Source of the DNA: UBA5972 sp002430125
GTDB taxonomy: Bacteria > Pseudomonadota > Alphaproteobacteria > Rhodobacterales > Rhodobacteraceae
Reading direction: 5' to 3'
Length of the DNA stretch: 36,965 bases
NCBI GenBank assembly: GCA_937892915.1
Contig: CALBIC010000031.1
Location: 1-36,965, forward strand
Shown here: positions 16,822-24,870 of the stretch, one piece after another
How the letters are laid out: each line of letters starts with the position of its first letter
Numbering within the stretch: position 1 is the stretch's first letter
The notes under the pieces: model-generated
Told to the model about the DNA's origin: nothing
Seen by the model: only the letters and a program-made list of their open reading frames with translations
Database searches by the model: none
Made by a program: the position numbers and the translations under genes

Positions 16822-18156
16822 CTATTCACGAAGCCTTGACCATGACGGGTCAGACCCGTTTCCGGCTGCTGACACCTTTTTCAGATTGCGACCGGTAATA
16901 TCCACCGAATAAAGCGATGGCGCCCCGTTCGCGCCTGGTGTTTCGCGGAAGAACATCAGAACCCGGCCATTTGGCGACCATGTCGGCCCCTCATCCAGAA
17001 AAGACGAGGTCAGCAACCGTTCTTCGCTGCCATCCAGCCGGATGACCCCGATATGAAACCGGCCCTGGTTGATCTTGGTGAAGGCCACCAAATCGCCACG
17101 CGGCGACCACACCGGTGTTCCGTACCGTCCCTCGCCGAAACTTAACCGCCGGGCTTCGCCGCCACTGGCAGGCATCACGTAAATCTGCTGGTTGCCACTG
17201 CGGTCGCTTTCAAACACGATCTGCTGGCTGTCGGGGCTGAAACTCGGGGCGGTTTCGATGGACGGGGCCGTGGTCAGGCGCGTCGCCTGCAACGACTGCA
17301 GATTGACCATGTATATATCAGTATTGCCGCTAAGCGAGGCCGACATAACAACATTCTGCCCGTCAGGCGAAAATCTGGGGGCAAAGGACATGCCGGGCAA
17401 TTCGGCCAGCGCCTTGCGTTTTAACGTCGACAAATCCAACAGAAACGCCCGTGGCGAACCGGTTTCATAAGATGTGTAAAGCACTTTGGTCGCGTCAGGC
17501 GAAAAGCGCGGTGCCAACACAATCGAACGATCATCGGTCAGGTTTTGCAGGTTAGCGCCATCGTAGTCCATAATTGCCAGACGTTTGTTACGGGCATTTT
17601 TCGGCCCGCTTTCTGAAACGAACACAACCTTACTGTCAAAATAGGCACTCTCGCCGGTCAGCCGCGCATAAACCGCATCAGCGACCTTATGCGCCATCCG
17701 GCGCCAGTCCTGCGTTGTCCCGACAAACCGCAGGCCTTCACCAAGCGGAGCCTGCGCGAACACATCAAACAGCCGGAACTTAACCACCAACTGCCCACCC
17801 GATTGCGTGGAAACCGCGCCGGTAATCAGGGCTTGCGCATTCACGGCTTTCCAGTCGGAAAACTGAATTGGGCTGTCAAAATTGGAAATACCGGAAATCT
17901 GCGCGTTGCGGGGAATGTCGCGAAACAGGCCGGTGCCAACCAGATCGGCGATCACCACAGCGGCCAGATCTTCGGACAGATCTTTGGCTGAAACGGTTTC
18001 GGCAACAAAGGCCGGTACCGCGAATGGCATGGGTTCAATAACCCCTTCGGTGATTTCGATCTTAAGCGGCCCCGGCGTTTGCGCCGAAACGTGAAAACCA
18101 GCAAGGCCAAAAAAGGCGGCCAGAAAAAGTGAAAATGCTTTTTGGGAAACGGTCAT
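16822..18156 (-). CDS. tolB: Tol-Pal system protein TolB
   Basis: TolB is a periplasmic beta-propeller that bridges Pal and the TolA complex. The 444-residue precursor has a signal peptide ending about AGFHVSAQT (residue 26), an N-terminal alpha/beta domain (about 30-165) and a six-bladed propeller with repeated units such as APRFSPDATKVLYTS, APRFSPDGQNVVMS and APSFSPDSQQIVFESD. Its ATG overlaps the tolA TGA stop in an ATGA, so translation is likely coupled. Confidence 0.97.
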   Translation of the reverse strand: MTVSQKAFSLFLAAFFGLAGFHVSAQTPGPLKIEITEGVIEPMPFAVPAFVAETVSAKDLSEDLAAVVIADLVGTGLFRDIPRNAQISGISNFDSPIQFSDWKAVNAQALITGAVSTQSGGQLVVKFRLFDVFAQAPLGEGLRFVGTTQDWRRMAHKVADAVYARLTGESAYFDSKVVFVSESGPKNARNKRLAIMDYDGANLQNLTDDRSIVLAPRFSPDATKVLYTSYETGSPRAFLLDLSTLKRKALAELPGMSFAPRFSPDGQNVVMSASLSGNTDIYMVNLQSLQATRLTTAPSIETAPSFSPDSQQIVFESDRSGNQQIYVMPASGGEARRLSFGEGRYGTPVWSPRGDLVAFTKINQGRFHIGVIRLDGSEERLLTSSFLDEGPTWSPNGRVLMFFRETPGANGAPSLYSVDITGRNLKKVSAAGNGSDPSWSRLRE

Positions 18157-19307
18157 TTGTTCCTCATTTTCTCGGGGTTAAAGGTAATTTCAACGTCGCG
18201 CCAATGGTCGTATTTTTCAGCAGGTAAAACAAACCCCCTGCCACCGCACATAATGACAGCACGCCGGGCGGTTTCATAGGCTTTCTTGATGGCAGCATCC
18301 GGCCCGTTCGTTGCCGAGATCATCTTTACAGACGTCGCGTCCACCTTACCGTCACGCTTTATCGAGGCTCCAACAACGACCGTGATCTTCATCGCATCCG
18401 TTGACATCGACCCGACATTCCAACAATCGCGCACTGCCAGTCTGAGGCCCTCAACCTCGCCGCCCGTCAATGGCGGACCACTTGCGGCCACGCGCGGTTT
18501 TTCAGCTGGTTTGCCGGTTCCAGCTTCGCTTACGGCCTGCGCCAACGCCAATTCGATTGCCTTTGCGGCATTCGCCTTTTCCTTGAGGGTTGCCGGCCGG
18601 CCCTTAGGGCGGCTGGATTTCACCGGGGCAACCGTGCTTTTCTGCTCTTTCGCTTCGGTGATAATTTCAGTCGAGGCCTGATCCGGCGCTTTTTCCGTAC
18701 TTGGCTTTACCGGCGTTTCCGACACCCCTTCGGGGGTTGTGGATTTTTCGACTTCTTTTGCGGTTTCGGCATCTGTCGGCGGCTTTGGCGCCGCCTCGGC
18801 CGCCACTTTCGGGGCTGGCTTTTCCGCAGGTGCCACCAACGCCAGCTTGTCAGGCTGTTTGCGCCCGCTTTGATCGGTTTTGGCAACCGGCGCGTTCGGC
18901 ACGATCAACGTCGCCCCCACCTGATCGGTTGCGGGCGGTTCCGGGGTTTCAGGCGCTTCAGTCAAAGCCGCAGTTCGGGGCGGGGCTATGATTGCCTTGA
19001 GGTCAGGGTTCTGATCCGTCTTGCTTGGTTTGTCCGGCTCGGACACTTTGGCCTGGATGGGCCTTTGATCGGCGGTTGGTTGCGGCGGCAAGGGCGCAGT
19101 TTGATCGGGTGTTTGTGGTGTGTTTACATCCGTCGCCGCATCCGGCGCTTTGGACAACATCGCGTCAAAAGCCGCCGAAGAAATCACCGACACGTCAGTT
19201 ACCTGTACTTGTGGTTTTGGTTCAGCGTTAAACAAAGACCCGCCGATAATCGCCCATCCGATAACGGCGACATGCGCAAATCCCGAAATGTAGGTGCCCG
19301 TTTCCAC
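18153..19307 (-). CDS. tolA: TolA: Tol-Pal energy-transducing protein
   Basis: TolA links the TolQR inner-membrane motor to TolB-Pal at the outer membrane. The 384-residue protein has an N-terminal membrane span (about 6-26), a long periplasmic stretch rich in Pro, Ala, Lys, Glu and Thr (about 45-275), and a C-terminal globular domain (about 285-384) starting at GEVEGLRLAVRDCWN, with two cysteines. The start is a GTG at 19307. The middle region is proline-rich rather than the long Ala-Lys helix of E. coli TolA, a common alphaproteobacterial form. It lies 9 bases after tolR and overlaps tolB by 4 bases. Confidence 0.93.
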   Translation of the reverse strand: METGTYISGFAHVAVIGWAIIGGSLFNAEPKPQVQVTDVSVISSAAFDAMLSKAPDAATDVNTPQTPDQTAPLPPQPTADQRPIQAKVSEPDKPSKTDQNPDLKAIIAPPRTAALTEAPETPEPPATDQVGATLIVPNAPVAKTDQSGRKQPDKLALVAPAEKPAPKVAAEAAPKPPTDAETAKEVEKSTTPEGVSETPVKPSTEKAPDQASTEIITEAKEQKSTVAPVKSSRPKGRPATLKEKANAAKAIELALAQAVSEAGTGKPAEKPRVAASGPPLTGGEVEGLRLAVRDCWNVGSMSTDAMKITVVVGASIKRDGKVDATSVKMISATNGPDAAIKKAYETARRAVIMCGGRGFVLPAEKYDHWRDVEITFNPEKMRNK

Positions 19308-19316
19308 CCCGCACGC

Positions 19317-19787
19317 CTAGTTGTCTTGCCCGTTCATCTTCGGGCCCCCTGAATCGGTTACAAGGCCGATATTTCGAAATCCGCCGGCGTTTAAGGCCCC
19401 CATCACCTGCATCACAATCTCGTAAGGCACCGCCCCGTCGGCGCGCAGGAAAATTTTGTCGCTGTTGCGTTCGGCGGCAACGGATCGCAGCCGGGTGATC
19501 AGCTCGTCGCGGGTGATCGGGGTGCTTTGCAATACCAGTTCACCCGCCGCGGTGATCGCCAGCGTCAAGGGTTGCTCGTCTTCGCTGGGCAAAGGTGTTG
19601 CCGCAGTTTTCGGCAATTCAACCGGCACTCCAACCGTCAGCAACGGGGCTGCCACCATGAATATGATCAGCAGCACCAGCATCACATCAACAAACGGGGT
19701 TACGTTAATCTCGGCCATCGGCTTGGCCCGCGCCCGACGATTGCGCCGCTTGTTGCTTGCCCCGCCCCGGATGACTGCCGCACTCAT
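19317..19787 (-). CDS. tolR: Biopolymer transport protein TolR
   Basis: TolR is the ExbD-family partner of TolQ in the proton-driven inner-membrane motor. The 156-residue protein has a basic cytoplasmic N-terminus, one membrane span with the proton-carrying aspartate in INVTPFVDVMLVLLIIFMV (about D34), and a periplasmic domain (about 60-150). It begins three bases after the tolQ stop. All marks fit TolR rather than ExbD given the tolQ-tolA setting. Confidence 0.97.
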   Translation of the reverse strand: MSAAVIRGGASNKRRNRRARAKPMAEINVTPFVDVMLVLLIIFMVAAPLLTVGVPVELPKTAATPLPSEDEQPLTLAITAAGELVLQSTPITRDELITRLRSVAAERNSDKIFLRADGAVPYEIVMQVMGALNAGGFRNIGLVTDSGGPKMNGQDN

Positions 19788-19790
19788 CGC

Positions 19791-20486
19791 TTAAAGATCC
19801 AGTTGCCGCGACAGGATGGTCGCGAATTCATCGGCAAAACTGTCAAGCCCGGCGCCGATCCGATCAGCATCCGCCGACAGTTTGTTATAAAAGATCACCG
19901 CTGGGATTGCCGCCGCCAAACCCAAAGCCGTAGCAACAAGTGCCTCGGCGATACCGGGGGCGACCACCGCCAGATTGGTGCTTTGCTGGGCTGCGATTTC
20001 CTGAAATGCGTTCTTGATGCCCCAGACGGTGCCGAACAAACCAACAAACGGCGCTGTCGCCCCAACCGTGGCCAGAAAAGTCAGCCCTTGGTTAAGCTGT
20101 TCAGTTTCGCGCGCAATCGCCACATCCATTGACCGGTCAATCCGCGCCTGCGCACCGGCAATCAACGCGCCGTCGGATCGGTGCGAGCGGTGCCATTCCG
20201 ACATTCCGGCACAGAAAATCTTTTCTGAAGCACCGCGCGGCTTTTCACCAATCTTGTCGTACAATTCATCCAGCGGATCGCCCGACCAAAAGGCCCGGTC
20301 AAACATCGACGCGTCCCGCCGCGCAATGCGGAAATTGATGAATTTCTGAAAGATAATCGCCCACGACCAAAAGGACGAGACCATCAGCGCAATCAGCACC
20401 AGTTTTACGATAAATGTGGCGCGCCAGAACAGTGCCAGCAACGAATAATCAATCGTCTGCACTGCCGCGAGTGTTTCGGTTTCCAT
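19791..20486 (-). CDS. tolQ: Proton channel protein TolQ
   Basis: TolQ is the MotA/TolQ/ExbB-family inner-membrane channel that powers TolA. The 231-residue protein has three membrane spans: about 14-46, 134-156 (LTFLATVGATAPFVGLFGTV) and 170-200, with the large cytoplasmic loop between the first two. It leads the tolQRAB-pal-ybgF run. A 109-base gap separates it from ybgC, so a promoter could lie there, although I see no clear -35/-10. Confidence 0.97.
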   Translation of the reverse strand: METETLAAVQTIDYSLLALFWRATFIVKLVLIALMVSSFWSWAIIFQKFINFRIARRDASMFDRAFWSGDPLDELYDKIGEKPRGASEKIFCAGMSEWHRSHRSDGALIAGAQARIDRSMDVAIARETEQLNQGLTFLATVGATAPFVGLFGTVWGIKNAFQEIAAQQSTNLAVVAPGIAEALVATALGLAAAIPAVIFYNKLSADADRIGAGLDSFADEFATILSRQLDL

Positions 20487-20595
20487 CAGCCCTGCTCATC
20501 TGCTTAGTCCGGTTCTTAACGACGGACTTGTCCCATACCCACACTTTTAACCAAGTCCCAAAGCGAATACCATGGCCCCTGTTGATCAACGTGGA

Positions 20596-20997
20596 TTAGC
20601 GCCGGATTTGTTCCATTTTAGCGCGAATATCGGCTGGAATCCGCGCAGGTCGGCCATTTTCCTGCAAACAAACAAGGATAACATTGGCCAGAAACAGGAT
20701 TTCGGCGTTTCGTAACACAGTTTGCGCCAGCGTAATCCGCGCCGCCGTCACAGCCAGAACATCTGTTGCGACTGTCAAATCGTCGGCAAATTTCGCCGCC
20801 AGAAGATAATCCGCCTCGACCCGGCGAACCGCGAAAACCATGCCGGTGTCAGCCTTCATCGTGGTCTGATCAAACCCCAGCTCTGCAACCATTTCCGTGC
20901 GGGCGCGTTCAATGAATTTCAGATAGTTTGCATAGTAAACCACGCCCGCCAGATCGGTGTCCTCGTAATAGACCCGGCAGGTGAAATTATGCGTCAT
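20596..20997 (-). CDS. ybgC: Tol-Pal-associated acyl-CoA thioesterase YbgC
   Basis: YbgC is a hotdog-fold thioesterase of the 4-hydroxybenzoyl-CoA type, usually encoded just before tolQ and linked to phospholipid metabolism at the inner membrane. The 133-residue product has the signature VYYEDTDLAGVVYYANYLK with the catalytic aspartate near D15, then FIERARTE. The gene overlaps the unknown upstream gene by 11 bases. Its exact substrate is not settled by sequence. Confidence 0.95.
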   Translation of the reverse strand: MTHNFTCRVYYEDTDLAGVVYYANYLKFIERARTEMVAELGFDQTTMKADTGMVFAVRRVEADYLLAAKFADDLTVATDVLAVTAARITLAQTVLRNAEILFLANVILVCLQENGRPARIPADIRAKMEQIRR

Positions 20998-21655
20998 CTT
21001 CGATCATATCCTCCAGCAACAATTCCGCCCGTGCCGCCAAACGCATCGCGTGGCTGGAATCCGTGGCCGAAGGCGGCATTGTTGGATCATAGGCCGCGCG
21101 AATCAAAGCCGCATAGTTTGGCTTGACGATGCACATGCCGTTTTGCGGGATGATCCCGATGGGCGTATCGGTGGTGAAAGCCTCATCCCCCCACAGCAGG
21201 ATACATTGGGTCATCTGACCCACCCCGATCGTCTGGATCGGGCTTTCGGCCATATGTTCGTCGTAGCGCAGTAAAACGATGCAAACCCTAATGCCGCCAT
21301 TATCGTCAAACGAAAAGGTCCGGTACTGGTTTGCGCCACTGCGTTTCAACGAGGATTTAAGGATTTCGAAATCCGGCAACAGCTTGTCAAGGTTGGGCAC
21401 CATGTCAAGTTCGTCCCAGTCCTGACAGAAAAACATCATCAGGTTCGCGCCAAGTTCAGGATCGGTTTCGGTGAATTTCATGTTGGCGATGCCGACCACT
21501 TCGGCCATCGCGTCTTTCAGGTGATCCAGCGTCACGTCGTCAATGCCAAACACCACCGGGGCGATTTCGCGGCCCCAGCGGGAAAACCGATAGGTGCCGT
21601 CTTTGGCCTTGAACAGATCTTCTACGCGGCCAGCGCTTAGGGGAATATCACTCAA
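20987..21655 (-). CDS. Uncharacterised protein between ruvB and ybgC
   Basis: I do not recognise a characterised family. The product is 222 residues, acidic, with no signal peptide or membrane span, so cytoplasmic by default. It has mixed alpha/beta character, with hydrophobic strands such as GANLMMFFCQDW, GGIRVCIVLLRYDE and TQCILLWGDEAF, an IIPQNGMCIVKPNYAALI segment, and a helical acidic tail (LLLEDMIEDDA). I prefer the TTG at 21655, one base after the ruvB stop, because GGAG lies six bases before it; a TTG at 21667 would overlap ruvB. It overlaps ybgC by 11 bases, so it is firmly inside the ruv-tol transcription unit. DUF2927-like proteins of Rhodobacteraceae are a weak resemblance only. 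Confidence 0.85.
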   Translation of the reverse strand: MSDIPLSAGRVEDLFKAKDGTYRFSRWGREIAPVVFGIDDVTLDHLKDAMAEVVGIANMKFTETDPELGANLMMFFCQDWDELDMVPNLDKLLPDFEILKSSLKRSGANQYRTFSFDDNGGIRVCIVLLRYDEHMAESPIQTIGVGQMTQCILLWGDEAFTTDTPIGIIPQNGMCIVKPNYAALIRAAYDPTMPPSATDSSHAMRLAARAELLLEDMIEDDA

Positions 21656-21656
21656 C

Positions 21657-22685
21657 TTAGTCTCCAAACAAATCAGTCAGTTGGGCGGCATTTGGTTCTG
21701 CCATCCCAAGGTGGCGCCACGCTTTGGCCGCCAGCATCCGTCCCCGAGGGGTGCGCTGGATCAGGCCCTGTTGCAGCAGATAGGGTTCAATTACCTCTTC
21801 TACGGAATCGCGGCTTTCAGACAATGCGGCAGAAAGTGTCTCTACCCCGACCGGGCCACCTGAATAAGCCTCGGCAATCAGCCTGAGATAACGCCTGTCG
21901 GCATTATCAAGGCCAAGATGATCGACGCCCAGACGGGTTAATGCGTGATCGGCGATTTCCTTGGAAACCGAACCATCGCCTTCGACGATTGCGAAATCCA
22001 CCACCCGGCGCAGCAATCGGCCTGCAACCCGAGGGGTGCCACGGGCGCGACGGGCAATTTCACGCGCGCCGTCTTCGTTTGCATGCGCGCCCATAAGACG
22101 CGCCCCTCGGGTGACAATGGAAAGCAGCTCGTCTTCAGTGTAAAACTCAAGCCGCGTCGGAATACCGAAACGGTCGCGCAGCGGAGTGGTCAGCAAACCC
22201 AGCCGCGTCGTGGCCCCAATCAGCGTGAACGGCTGCAAATCTATTCTTACGGTACGTGCCGCCGGGCCTTCGCCAATCACCAGATCAAGCTCAAAATCCT
22301 CAAGCGCCGGGTACAGCACTTCCTCGACTGCCGGGTTCAGCCGGTGGATTTCGTCGATGAACAACACGTCGCGTTCATCCAAATTGGTCAAGATCGCCGC
22401 CAGATCACCCGCTCGCGCCAGAACCGGACCGCTGGTCATGCGGAAATTCACCCCCAATTCACGGGCGATGATCTGCGCCAGGGTGGTTTTCCCCAAACCG
22501 GGAGGGCCATGAAACAGCGTATGATCCATCGCCTGCCCGCGTTGCCGCGCGCTTTCGATAAACACCCGCAGGTTGGCTTTGGCGTCTTGCTGGCCAACAA
22601 ATTCGTCCAAGCTTTGCGGCCTGAGCGCGCGATCCGCGTCGCCGGGCCGTTCTTCAGGGCGCAAATTCGGGTCGGGTTCGGTCAT
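21657..22685 (-). CDS. ruvB: Holliday junction branch migration ATPase RuvB
   Basis: RuvB is the hexameric AAA+ motor that drives branch migration with RuvA. The 342-residue product has Walker A GPPGLGKTTLAQ (about 60-71), Walker B VLFIDEIHRLNP, the sensor region TLIGATTRLGLLTTPLRDRFG, and the C-terminal winged helix ending QRTPRGRMLAAKAW. The ATG at 22685 lies seven bases after AGGGG; a GTG one codon earlier is also possible. It starts five bases after the ruvA stop. Confidence 0.98.
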   Translation of the reverse strand: MTEPDPNLRPEERPGDADRALRPQSLDEFVGQQDAKANLRVFIESARQRGQAMDHTLFHGPPGLGKTTLAQIIARELGVNFRMTSGPVLARAGDLAAILTNLDERDVLFIDEIHRLNPAVEEVLYPALEDFELDLVIGEGPAARTVRIDLQPFTLIGATTRLGLLTTPLRDRFGIPTRLEFYTEDELLSIVTRGARLMGAHANEDGAREIARRARGTPRVAGRLLRRVVDFAIVEGDGSVSKEIADHALTRLGVDHLGLDNADRRYLRLIAEAYSGGPVGVETLSAALSESRDSVEEVIEPYLLQQGLIQRTPRGRMLAAKAWRHLGMAEPNAAQLTDLFGD

Positions 22686-22689
22686 CACG

Positions 22690-23367
22690 TCACCCCTTTG
22701 GTGCCAGCAGGCGCAGGCATTGGCGGATCAGCTCGGGCGTGGTTGCCTCGGGCGCATTTGCGGATATTTCGGCGATGGCGCCAGCGGCTTCGCCCTGACC
22801 ATAGCCAAGATTGACAAGCGCTGACAGGGCATCGGCGCGTGCGCCTGCTGCCTCGGAATGCGTGGTTGGGGCGGGAGGTGGCGGTGGAGGAGCGTAACTT
22901 GGTTCAATCACGATGCTGTCGTCGGTCCGTGCGCGCACTGAACCGGATGCCCCCATCGCCATAATTGCCGGCGCTTTGTCTTTCAGTTCGATCACCACCC
23001 GCTGCGCAAGTTTCGGGCCAACGCCGGGGGCAGCCTTGATCGCAGTGGCATCGCCCAGCGCAATAGCCCGCGCCACACCTTCAACCCCCAATGTCCCGGC
23101 AATCGCCAAAGCGGCCTTGGCCCCGACTCCCTGAACCGTCACCAGCAGACGGTGCCATTCGCGTTCGGCCAAGGTTGGAAAGCCGTAAAGCTGCAACAAA
23201 TCCTCGCGCACCACCAGATCGGTATAGAGCGACACCATACTGCCGCCTGCCCCCATCATCGCCAAAGTTGGCCGCGCACAATAGACGATGTAACCGATCC
23301 CCTGCACGTCAATCAGCGCATGATCGTCAGTCTTGTAATCCAGTCGTCCGGTGACCTTGCCAATCAT
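22690..23367 (-). CDS. ruvA: Holliday junction DNA helicase subunit RuvA
   Basis: RuvA binds four-way junctions and loads RuvB. The 225-residue product has the OB-fold start MIGKVTGRLDY, two helix-hairpin-helix motifs (TVQGVGAKAALAIAG, about 77-91, and AAPGVGPKLAQRVVIELK, about 112-129), and a C-terminal RuvB-binding domain (about 175-225) after a Pro-rich linker at 159-166 (APPPPPPA). The ATG at 23367 overlaps the ruvC TGA stop as ATGA; a longer upstream frame overlaps ruvC too far. Confidence 0.97.
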   Translation of the reverse strand: MIGKVTGRLDYKTDDHALIDVQGIGYIVYCARPTLAMMGAGGSMVSLYTDLVVREDLLQLYGFPTLAEREWHRLLVTVQGVGAKAALAIAGTLGVEGVARAIALGDATAIKAAPGVGPKLAQRVVIELKDKAPAIMAMGASGSVRARTDDSIVIEPSYAPPPPPPAPTTHSEAAGARADALSALVNLGYGQGEAAGAIAEISANAPEATTPELIRQCLRLLAPKG

Positions 23368-23873
23368 CGCGCAGCCGCCTTGGCCAAGGCCTGTTCTAAA
23401 CGCCCGGAAAACTGCGCGTGATGCGCGTGACAAAGTGCGATGGCCAAAGCGTCCGTGGCGTCAGGCCCTGCCAGCACCACCCCGGGAAACTGGGTTTTCA
23501 CCATATGCTCTACCTGTTGTTTGTGCGCATGACCCACCCCGACCACGACCTTTTTCACGGTATTGGGCGCATATTCCGCCACAGTCAAACCATGCTGTGC
23601 GGGCACCAGCATCGCAATGCCGCGCGCTTGACCCAGTTTCAACGTGGCCGCCCCATTGGTGTTAACGAATGTCTGTTCGACCGCCGCTGTGTCCGGCACG
23701 TAGTTCAGAAAAACCACGGTCAGTTGCTGATGCAGGCTTAATAATCGCATGGCAAGATCGCTGCCTTCGGAATTGCAGACGCCGTTCGCGATGTGCCGGG
23801 TTTTCGCGCCGTCGATTTCGACAACACCCCAGCCCATATGCCTGAGTCCCGGGTCAATTCCGATGACACGCAT
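23364..23873 (-). CDS. ruvC: Crossover junction endodeoxyribonuclease RuvC
   Basis: RuvC resolves Holliday junctions by paired nicks. The 169-residue protein shows the four acidic catalytic residues: D7 in GIDPGLRHMGWG, E66 in VEQTFVNTN, and D138 and D141 in GPDATDALAIALCHAHH. The ATG at 23873 is preceded by a purine-rich GGGGGCGGA. It is the first gene of ruvCAB, and the whole block may be transcribed from the 327-base region upstream. Confidence 0.98.
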   Translation of the reverse strand: MRVIGIDPGLRHMGWGVVEIDGAKTRHIANGVCNSEGSDLAMRLLSLHQQLTVVFLNYVPDTAAVEQTFVNTNGAATLKLGQARGIAMLVPAQHGLTVAEYAPNTVKKVVVGVGHAHKQQVEHMVKTQFPGVVLAGPDATDALAIALCHAHHAQFSGRLEQALAKAAAR

Positions 23874-24200
23874 TCCGCCCCCTGCCCATTTTTTTCATTG
23901 CCGCCTTGGTAGCACGAAACAAGAACATTGGCCAGCTTTGACTTAGCGCGCAAATTGGAGCGTAGGTGGCCGAATAAAATGCCAACAATCTTTGGAAAAA
24001 TGACGGTTTTATCCGCCTGAAAATGTCGTGATTTCTGGTTAATTCGGCGTATTTGGTCGCTTTTCGGGAAGTTCGCCCGGCCCATGCACAAGGCGCATTT
24101 CGGACATGCAATCACGGCGATTGTCAGACTGCGAATCGTGACCTATGTGCGCATCCAGACACGGCCGAACGCCGCTCACCCATCATTCAGGATCAAAAAA
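23874..24200. other. Divergent intergenic region between ruvC and the DUF1127 gene
   Basis: No coding sequence is supported in this 327-base stretch; a minus-strand frame across it reads through ruvC's start in the wrong frame and looks non-coding. It must hold the promoters for ruvC (minus) and the DUF1127 gene (plus). The centre (about 23940-24060) is AT-richer than its surroundings. I cannot name a specific operator. Confidence 0.5.
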
Positions 24201-24416
24201 ATGGCAACTGTTGAAACAAACCGTCCAGCACCCTTTGGCGCAATCACCGCATTCCGCGTCATTTCGAAACTCGACAACCTGCGTACAAGCCTCATCGCTT
24301 GGAACCAGACACGTCTGACCCAGAACACATTGTCGCGCCTTAGCGATCATGAGCTGTCGGATATCGGCCTGTCACGTGGCGACATCGCCTCGATCGGCTT
24401 GAAAAACATCCGTTAA
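24201..24416 (+). CDS. DUF1127 domain small protein
   Basis: This 71-residue protein carries the DUF1127 motif LSRLSDHELSDIGLSRGDI at its C-terminus. In other alphaproteobacteria such small, Arg-rich proteins affect phosphate and carbon metabolism and RNA turnover and are often stress-induced; that is family knowledge, not shown here. The ATG at 24201 follows AGGATCAAAAAA. A strong terminator lies just after the stop, so it is monocistronic. Confidence 0.88.
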   Translation: MATVETNRPAPFGAITAFRVISKLDNLRTSLIAWNQTRLTQNTLSRLSDHELSDIGLSRGDIASIGLKNIR

Positions 24417-24433
24417 TCGGTGCTAAATTTCTA

Positions 24434-24811
24434 TCAGCACAAAGGCTGCGTCTTTCCCGGACGCGGCCTTTTTGTTATGTCGCGGCAGTCAGAGCGGACC
24501 AGATAGGGTGTTGCCAGATCATGCAGCCTAAGGCTGATCACATCCGGTTCTAACACCGCTATCGCCACGCGATGCGCAAGATCAGGGTCAACATAGCTGG
24601 CCAGTTTGGCGCGGTATTCATGTTCACCGATCCGCACAAGCATCAGCGCTTTGAGAGACAGAAACAGCCCCGCAATCGTTAGCAGTAATATCCAGGGCAT
24701 GCGCGGGATAAGACGCCGTGAACCGGTTGCGGTTGGTGTTTCCTTTTGCATCGGTGACTTTTGATACTGCTTCACGTTTTTCTGGAACTGAAGTTGACTG
24801 CTGTTTGTCAT
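24434..24811 (-). CDS. Small single-span membrane protein, unknown function
   Basis: The product is 125 residues: a polar N-terminus (1-37), one membrane span PWILLLTIAGLFLSLKALMLV (about 39-59), and a C-terminal domain of about 65 residues with ISLRLHDLATPYLV. GAGG lies six bases before the ATG at 24811, which supports expression. Similar short membrane proteins occur in Rhodobacteraceae by memory, but I know no function. The last codons overlap the DUF1127 terminator, an odd arrangement that suggests the annotated C-terminus may be recent or the two transcripts interfere. Confidence 0.65.
   Translation of the reverse strand: MTNSSQLQFQKNVKQYQKSPMQKETPTATGSRRLIPRMPWILLLTIAGLFLSLKALMLVRIGEHEYRAKLASYVDPDLAHRVAIAVLEPDVISLRLHDLATPYLVRSDCRDITKRPRPGKTQPLC
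24441..24473 (+). terminator. Rho-independent terminator behind the DUF1127 gene
   Basis: AAAGGCTGCGTC pairs with GACGCGGCCTTT (12 pairs, one G-U) around a 7-base loop, followed by a run of T. It also lies inside the last codons of the convergent small membrane-protein gene, whose stop is at 24434. Confidence 0.85.
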
Positions 24812-24870
24812 GGCGCGCCTCGTATGCTGGTTTAGTCCAGCTTATGGGCGCAATCTTAACCGCAGATTTA

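Noticed and set aside
21945..22814. 289-codon plus-strand ORF opposite ruvB/ruvA
   Set aside because: It is antisense to two certain genes with low-complexity His/Gln/Arg content.
23738..24115. Minus-strand ORF upstream of ruvC
   Set aside because: It overlaps the ruvC start in another frame and has no credible ribosome-binding site or family features.
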